From Pilaira anomala (taxonomy: Eukaryota > Mucoromycota > Mucoromycetes > Mucorales > Mucoraceae): DNA of 64,000 nt. The notes under the pieces were generated by a model. That model did not search any database and was not told the origin of the DNA. It was given only the letters and a program-made list of their open reading frames with translations. The stretch's first letter is position 1; every line of letters starts with the position of its first letter. Where the stretch lies: the NCBI GenBank assembly GCA_025716855.1, contig JAIXMQ010000054.1, positions 124,001 through 188,000 of the forward strand, written 5' to 3'. This document shows positions 56,682 through 64,000 of this stretch, in pieces. A program made the position numbers and the translations under genes.

Positions 56682-57369
56682 TTTTATTTAATTTTTTTTT
56701 AAAAAAAGTATAAAGCGAAAGAAGAAAAGAAAAACTCTTTTTTTTCAGATCCTTCAAACTTTATATAAAACGCATTGAAAGCGACGTCATTAATTTTACA
56801 CATATTTTGTACGACATAAAAGAGAATATAAAATTCCTATTAAGAATTTTTTTAAACAGGCGCATCTCATATAAACTACACGCACTACTTTAGTATCTAC
56901 ACAAACCACATATTTAAGCTCAGAAAACCTTTCTTGTCAAAGTAAAGTCCTTCAATATTAACTATTTTATTATACAATGCTATATCCAAAAAATTCTAAA
57001 TTTATATGGGCAGATGATTGTATATAAAGATGTATTTTTTTATATGTAAAAAATATACTTTTTCTAACAAAAACTGTTTTCCTTACATGCACTACAAGTG
57101 GAGAGTGCATGTAGCGCGGTCTACACACACCTCGTTTTTCGGTCCCAGAAATCAAAATTTTGACAAAAAATACCTTCTTGTCAAAGTAACGTCCCTCTAA
57201 ATCAGCTATTTCAATAAACAATATGATATACAGAAAGTGCAGAATTTGAAGGCGCATCTTTCTATATGATTTGATTTATATTATTGGAAACAGAAAATAT
57301 ACTTGCCCTAACAAAAACTGTAAACCGTTTTATCACAATAACCATTAATATTTGTAATTATTTTATTTT

Positions 57370-57660
57370 GATTTTTACATCATTCGAAAGAGTGCAAAAT
57401 TCTGTATTTACCGTTAAAAGAACAAGCGTCAAACCCTTTTTAATGTAAAGATACATCTACCTTTCTGATTTTTGAAAAAATCCATAGGGGGGGACTAGCA
57501 AATTTTTCTAAAAAATGGAATTTTTTTCACAGCTTAAAAAAAAATAAAAATTAGAAATGCAGATATATCTTTGTATTTAAATGGTTTTAAAGTTTAGCTT
57601 TTTATTGATGTCTAAGGTAGAATTTGACGCTCTTTCGAATGATGTAAAAATCAAAGTAGT
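57370..57660. repeat. Small inverted repeat pair A, left arm
   Basis: CATCATTCGAAAGAG at about 57380 and its inverse CTCTTTCGAATGATG at about 57631 bracket inverted copies of further sequence, including TTTTAATGTAAAGAT-type and ACCATTTAAATACAAAG-type segments. The mirrored pair is at about 62930-63220. Confidence 0.6.
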
Positions 57661-58079
57661 ATAATTATAAAGTTTAATAGTCATTACGAGAAAACACAGC
57701 TTCTATTAGGACATGTATATTTTTTATATACAAGATAATAAATCTAAATGAACAGAAATCTTAGTTTTTAAATTCTATATCTTTGGAATATAACATTGTC
57801 TAACAAAATATGTCTGTATCCTGATTTGGTTTTTTCCCTGTTTTTGGACCTAAAAATTGAGATTTCGGTCCAAATTTCTTTCTTTTTCAAATTAAAGTCT
57901 CTTATTTTACCTATTCTATTATACAATATAATATACAATCGATGCAGAATTTGAAGGCGCATCTTTCTATTGATTTAGAATTATTATTTTTTATGTAGAA
58001 AATATACTTGCCCTAACAGAAACTGTATATCGTTTTTTTATAATACCTATTAATATTTGTTACTAGTTTACTCTGATTT

Positions 58080-59365
58080 TTACATCATTGAAAAGAGCGT
58101 CAAATTCTACATGTATTGGTAAAAATCTAAGCTTTAAAACCTTTTTAATGTAAAGATGTATCCATATTTCTGAATCTTGAAAAAATCCATAGGGGGGGAC
58201 TGGCTGATTTTTGCCTAAAAATACACTTTTTACCCCTTTTCCGATGATTTGATTGGCTCAAATTTTTTTTCGCTGTAACAAAGAAAATCATGTCTACAAT
58301 ACCTCGTTTTTCTTTATCAAAAAGACTAATTAAGGCCATTAAACACAGGTAGTGTAGCGTAGGGCTTTACTGTCGTAATAGAATGGTAGTATCAAAAGGT
58401 CTCTTCCTTTAAAAAATTTTTTTCACCATAAATTAAAAGTGAAAGAGGCAGATTTAACTATATCAAGAATTATAGTATTACCTTGGCATATATTGACCAC
58501 CAAAAGTTTTAATGCAATTTATAGTTAGTTAAACTTATATGGCTGCTTTATTTTTGCTTAAGCAAAATGGCATGTCCTCAAGGATAAAGAAAAATAACAA
58601 TTATAGCAATGTACATAGCTAGTAAATGATATTTATAAAATCTAGTGAATGGTATTTATAAAAATCTAGTGAATGATATATACATATATATACATATATA
58701 TATATATTACAAATAAACTCGAGAAACACTCTGAAATAAAATGGTAAAATGTAGTTTCATTGTACACTTTTATTAGGAATTAATGGTATAACTAACTATA
58801 TTGGAGGAAAATTCCGTTCAAAGACAAAACAAATGATTTATGATTATACTCAACAGAATAAAAATACAGAATAAAAAAATAAAACTAGTAACAAAAATAG
58901 TTTGAATAAAAGAACCAAATTGTGTTTAATTGAAAATACAAGAAAAGAAAAAGGGTGATATTAATACACAAAGGATTAGATTAACAATTTTTTTTATAAA
59001 TAAACAAGTTATACTTACACGTTAAATGCTCCCTGTCGGGGGAAATCAGTGATAACTGTTCGGGAAGGTTTATTGTTACTTAACAGAGCCAATTGTTAGG
59101 GAAGAGTAAATGTCATGAGAGAGCTAAAGCCTTGTAAACTTTCCCAAAAAAAAAAGTTTTTTTCTTTGTTACAGCGAAAAAAAAATGAGCCAATCAAATC
59201 ATCGGAAAAAGAGGAAAAAGTGAATTTTTAGGTAAAAATCAGCAGGTCCCGACCTTTGGATTTTTTCAAGTGTTTTAAATGTGGATATATCTCGGGATTA
59301 TAAGAATTTTAGAGCAAAGATATTGAATGGTTTCTAATATAAAATTTGACGCTCTTTCGAATGGT
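58080..59365. repeat. Element with long terminal inverted repeats, left arm copy
   Basis: Outer sequences at about 58080-58292 and 59157-59365 are inverted copies of each other. The best part (58178-58292 with 59157-59272) includes GAAAAAATCCA, GATGATTTGATTGGCTC and TTCGCTGTAACAAAGAAA. They enclose about 860 bp of single-copy, AT-rich DNA (58293-59156). No transposase frame is present, so this could be a non-autonomous DNA transposon or foldback element. The other arm carries the same unit at about 61220-62500. Confidence 0.65.
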
Positions 59366-61219
59366 GTAAAAATCAAAGTAGAGTAATTATAAAGATTAAT
59401 GTTTATTGTGAAAAAGTCAAATTACGGTTTTTGTTAGGGCAGGTATATTTTTATATCTAAAGTTACGAATCCAAATACACGAAAAAATGCGTCTTTAAAT
59501 TCTGCATCGACTGTATATCATGTTGTATATTAGAATAATTGATTTAAGATGACTTTAATTTGACAAGAAAGAAAATTTTGTCCATATCTCGATTTTTTTT
59601 TTCATTTTAGGGGTAAAAAACGGGGTGTCCATAGGGGTAGTGGTGCATCTAGTCTACTTTTATAGGGTGTGTAACGTTTCACACTGCTTAAATCCCTATA
59701 TGCACCCCGTTTGTTTTTTTCCTTTAAAAATGTAAAGATATTAACAAAATTTTCTTTCTTGTCAAATTAAAGTCATCTTAAATCAAGTATTCTAATATAC
59801 AATGTGATATACAGTCGATGCAGAATTTGATGGCACATCTGTCTATGGATTTAAAATGATATGTCTAGAAGCATAAAATATACTTGCCCTAAACAAAGAC
59901 TGTAAATTCGACTTTCTTAAAAATACAATAATAGCCATTAATCTTTATAATTACTTTACTTTGATTTTACATTCATAGCCTCAAATTTTATACTAGAAAC
60001 TATTCAATAGCTTTCCTCTAAAAGCTTTATAATACCAACATATATTATCCACATTTATGTAAGCATTCAAAAAAATCAAAAAAGCTCGGGAAACAGTTTT
60101 TGCTAGAGAAAGTATATTTTTTATATATAAAAAAATATATCTTTGTATGAAGATATCTTCCCATATAAATTTAGAATTTTCTGGATATAGTATTGTATAA
60201 TAAAATAGTTAATATTGAAGGAATTTACTTTGACATGAAAGGTTTCTGGGCTTAAATATGTGGTGTGTGTAGTTTATATGAGGCGCGCTATTGGTGAGTC
60301 ACCACCACTCTAAATTAACTAAACACAGCTTAAATTTTAAGCCCTAGAAATCTTTCATGTCAAAGTAAATTCCTTCAATATTAACTATTTTATTATACAA
60401 TACTATATCCAGAAAATTCTAAATTATATGGAAGATATCTTCATACAAAGATATATTTTTTTATATATAAAAAATATACTTTCTCTAGCAAAAACTGTTT
60501 CCCGAGCTTTTTTGATTTTTTTGAATGCTTACATAAATGTGGATAATATATGTTGGTATTATAAAGCTTTTAGAGGAAAGCTATTGAATAGTTTCTAGTA
60601 TAAAATTTGAGGCTATTTGAAGTAAAAATCAAAGTAAAGTAATTATAAAGATTAATGGCTATTATTGTATTTTTAAGAAAGTCGAATTTACAGTCTTTGT
60701 TTAGGGCAAGTATATTTTATGCTTCTAGACATATCATTTTAAATCCATAGACAGATGTGCCATCAAATTCTGCATCGACTGTATATCACATTGTATATTA
60801 GAATACTTGATTTAAGATGACTTTAATTTGACAAGAAAGAAAATTTTGTCAATATCTTTACATTTTTAAAGGAAAAAAACAAACGGGGTGCTATAGGATT
60901 TAAGCAGTGTGAAACGTTACACACCCTATAAAAGTAGACTAGATGCACCACTACCCCTATGGACACCCCGTTTTTTACCCCTAAAATGAAAAAAAAAATC
61001 GAGATATGGACAAAATTTTCTTTCTTGTCAAATTAAAGTCATCTTAAATCAATTATTCTAATATACAACATGATATACAGTCGATGCAGAATTTAAAGAC
61101 GCATTTTTTCATGTATTTGGATTCATAACTTTAGATATGAAAATATACCTGCCCTAACAAAAACCGTAATTTGACTTTTTCACAATAAACATTAATTTTA
61201 TAATTACTCTACTTTGATT

Positions 61220-62500
61220 TTTACACCATTCGAAAGAGCGTCAAATTTTATATTAGAAACCATTCAATATCTTTGCTCTAAAATTCTTATAATCCCGAGA
61301 TATATCCACATTTAAAACACTTGAAAAAATCCAAAGGTCGGGACCTGCTGATTTTTACCTAAAAATTCACTTTTTCCCCTTTTTCCGATGATTTGATTGG
61401 CTCATTTTTTTTTCGCTGTAACAAAGAAAAAAAACTTTTTTTTTTGGGAGAAGTTTACAAGGCTTTAGCTCTCATGACATTTACTCTTCCCTAACAATTG
61501 GCTCTGTTAAGTAACAATAAACCTTCCCGAACAGTTATCACTGATTTCCCCCGACAGGGAGCATTTAACGTGTAAGTATAACTTGTTTATTTATAAAAAA
61601 AATTGTTAATCTAATCCTTTGTGTATTAATATCACCCTTTTTCTTTTCTTGTATTTTCAATTAAACACAATTTGGTTCTTTTATTCAAACTATTTTTGTT
61701 ACTAGTTTTTATTTTTTTATTCTGTATTTTTATTCTGTTGAGTATAATCATAAATCATTTGTTTTGTCTTTGAACGGAATTTTCCTCCAATATAGTTAGT
61801 TATACCATTAATTCCTAATAAAAGTGTACAATGAAAACCACATTTTACCATTTTATTTCAGAGTGTTTCTCGAGTTTATTTGTAATATATATATATATGT
61901 ATATATATTATATATCATTCATAATTTTTATAAATACCATTCACTAGATTTTTATAAATATCATTTACTAGCTATGTACATTGCTATAATTGTTATTTTT
62001 CTTTATCCTTGAGGACATGCCATTTTGCTTAAGCAAAAATAAAGCAGCCATATCAGTTTAACTAACTATACAATTGCATTAAAACTTTTGGTGGTCAATA
62101 TGCCAAGGTAATAGTTATAATTCTTGATATAGTTAAATCTGCCTCTTTCACTTTTAATTTATGGTGAAAAAAATTTTTTAAAGGAAGAGACCTTTTGATA
62201 CTACCATTCTATTACGACAGTAAAGCCCTACGCTACACTACCTGTGTTTACTGGCCTTAATTAGTCTTTTTGATAAAGAAAAACGAGGTATTGTAGACAT
62301 GATTTTCTTTGTTACAGCGAAAAAAAATTTGAGCCAATCAAATCATCGGAAAAGGGGGAAAAAGTGTATTTTTAGGCAAAAATAAGCCAGTCCCCCCCTA
62401 TGGATTTTTTCAAGATTCAGAAATATCCATACATCTTTACATTAAAAAGGTTTTAAAGCTTAGCTTTTTACCAATACATGTAGAATTTGACGCTCTTTTT
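61220..62500. repeat. Element with long terminal inverted repeats, right arm copy
   Basis: Reverse-complement counterpart of 58080-59365. Terminal parts are at about 61220-61432 and 62310-62500, with the same GATGATTTGATTGGCTC and CGCTGTAACAAAGAAA segments. Internal sequence agrees with the left copy with a few substitutions, for example around 61870-61960. Confidence 0.65.
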
Positions 62501-63898
62501 AATGATGCAAAAAGCAAAGTAAAATAGTAACAAATGTTTATAGGTATTATGAAAAAACGATATACAGTTTTTGTTAGGGCAAGTATATTTTCTACATACA
62601 AAATAATAATTCTAAATCAATAGAAAGATGCGCCTTCAAATTCTGCATTGATTGTATATTATATAGTGAAATAGAATAGGTAAAATAAAAGACTTTAATT
62701 TGAAAAGAAAGAAATTTGGACCCAAATCTCAATTTTTAGGTCCAAAAACAGGAAAAAAACCAAATCAGGATACAGACGTATTTTGTTAGACAATGTTATA
62801 TTCCAAAGATGTAGAATTTAAAAACTAAGATTTCTATGTATTTAGATTTATTATCTTGTATATAAAAAATATACATGTCCTAATAGAAGCTGTGCTTTCT
62901 CGCAATGACTATTAAACTTTATAATTATGCTACTTTGATTTTTACATCATTCGAAAGAGCGTCAAATTCTACCTTAGACATCAATAAAAAGCTAAACTTT
63001 AAAACCATTTAAATACAAAGATATATCTGCATTTCTAATTTTTATTTTTTTTTAAGCTATGAAAAAAATTCCATTTTTTAGAAAAATTTGCTAGTCCCCC
63101 CCTATGGATTTTTTCAAAATTCAGAAATATCCATACATCTTTAGATTAAAAAGGTTTTAAAGCTTGGCCTTTTAATGACACATGTAGAATTTTGCGCTCT
63201 TTTTAATGATGCAAAAATCAAAGCTAAGTAATAATAATAATTTATGTTTACTGTCAGAAAACGAAATAAAGTTTTTATTAGGGCAAGTATATTTCCTGTT
63301 TCTAATAATATAAATCGAATGATTTAGAAAGATGCGCCTTCAAATTCTGCACTTTCTGTATATCATATTGTTTAATGAAATAGTTGATTTAGAGGAACGT
63401 TACTTTGACAAGAAGGTATTTTTTGTCAAAATTTTGATTTCTGGGACCGAAAAACGAGGTGTATATAGACCATGCTACATGCACTCTCCATTTGTAGTGC
63501 ATGTAAGGAAAACAGTTTTTGTTAGAAAAAGTATATTTTTTACATATAAAAAAATACATCTTTATATACAATCATCTGCCCATATAAATTTAGAATTTTC
63601 TGGATATAGTATTGTATAATAAAATAGTTAATATTGAAGGACTTTACTTTGACATGAAAGGTTTTCTGGGCTTAAATATGTGGTGTGTGTAGATTAAATT
63701 GTTAGTTTATATGAGATGCGCCTGTTTAAAAAAATTCTTAATAGGAATTTTATATTCTCTTTTATGTCGTACAAAATATGTGTAAAATTAATGACGTCGC
63801 TTTCAATGCGTTTTATATAAAGTTTGAAGGATCTGAAAAAAAAGAGTTTTTCTTTTCTTCTTTCGCTTTATACTTTTTTTAAAAAAAATTAAATAAAA

Positions 63899-64000
63899 AT
63901 GGTAACAGTAACAACAGATCGTTTAGCTAGTCTTCGTGAATTAATGAAGGAGCATGATGTGGATGTCTTGTAAAGTATTTCATACTATAAAAAATATATT
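63899..64000 (+). CDS. Xaa-Pro aminopeptidase, copy 2 (first exon, continues off the window)
   Basis: ATG at 63899 opens an exon of 71 nt (63899-63969) identical to exon 1 of the gene at 54418-56681, followed by the same GTAAAG donor and the first 30 bp of the same intron. It runs to the right, away from copy 1. Whether the rest of the gene is present and intact cannot be seen. The upstream 200 bp, including the pyrimidine-rich leader and the GACGTC element, are also shared. Confidence 0.75.

Larger units (their letters stand above)
56525..64000. repeat. Giant quasi-palindrome (inverted repeat), centre near 60290
   Basis: Left arm about 56580-60255 and right arm about 60340-64000 are reverse complements over their whole visible length, joined by about 85 bp of unmatched centre. 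The right arm leaves the window, so arm length is at least 3.7 kb. Checkpoints: the exon 1 sequence at 56580-56681 equals the reverse complement of 63899-64000 without a difference; 59620-59730 equals 60870-60985 with two small indels; around 57000-57150 versus 63450-63600 there are several substitutions. The differences argue against an exact fold-back artefact. Each arm contains smaller inverted repeats. No protein-coding gene is evident between the two aminopeptidase starts. Confidence 0.9.

Noticed and set aside
56525..64000. Palindrome as a pure assembly or fold-back read artefact
   Set aside because: Arms differ by scattered substitutions and indels and the centre is asymmetric, which a fold-back copy of one molecule would not show. 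Not fully excluded without raw reads.

Overview
The window looks like nuclear DNA of an early-diverging fungus, most likely Mucoromycota. It is very AT-rich. Protein genes are split by short GT-AG introns, mostly 50-110 bp, often containing long T runs. Homologues that yeasts lack or have shortened are present in full: phosphorylase-kinase alpha/beta, full-length Vps51 and a ZMIZ/PIAS-like SUMO ligase. A Ty3-type LTR retrotransposon is also present. Species assignment is inference. Exon joins were worked out by hand from splice sites and reading phase.

Layout. 1-8.1 kb: 3' end of SNF5, an intronless 572-residue membrane-helix protein of unknown function, an F-box gene and ribosomal protein eL32. 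8.1-12.6 kb: gene-poor DNA with one possible coding relic. 12.64-21.59 kb: a complete but frame-broken Ty3-like element on the minus strand, with near-identical LTRs and a 4-bp target duplication, inserted 11 bp upstream of a tRNA-Ser(UGA) gene. 24.1-34.4 kb: a secreted two-LysM protein, a mitochondrial MAIP1-like protein divergent from VPS51, and a 10-exon phosphorylase-kinase alpha/beta subunit. The last carries what reads as an ILEI/PANDER (FAM3-type) domain inserted near its C-terminus, the most unusual protein feature here.

35.3-47.8 kb: two adjacent secreted KNH/Kre9-like genes, mitoribosomal mS37, an SR-type RRM protein, a DUF3020 regulator, a membrane protein with a PY motif, an NPP-type ecto-phosphodiesterase and an unrecognised 153-residue protein. 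48-56.7 kb: ZMIZ/PIAS-like SUMO E3, proteasome alpha subunit PSMA6, a wax-synthase-like acyltransferase and Xaa-Pro aminopeptidase.

56.5-64 kb: a giant quasi-palindrome centred near 60.29 kb. Its arms are at least 3.7 kb, each built of smaller inverted repeats, and each ends in exon 1 of an Xaa-Pro aminopeptidase gene. The gene is therefore present in two divergent copies, one running off the window.

Most genes are housekeeping and do not form one pathway. Several close divergent pairs probably share promoters: MAIP1-like/VPS51, NPP/153-residue protein and PSMA6/wax synthase.
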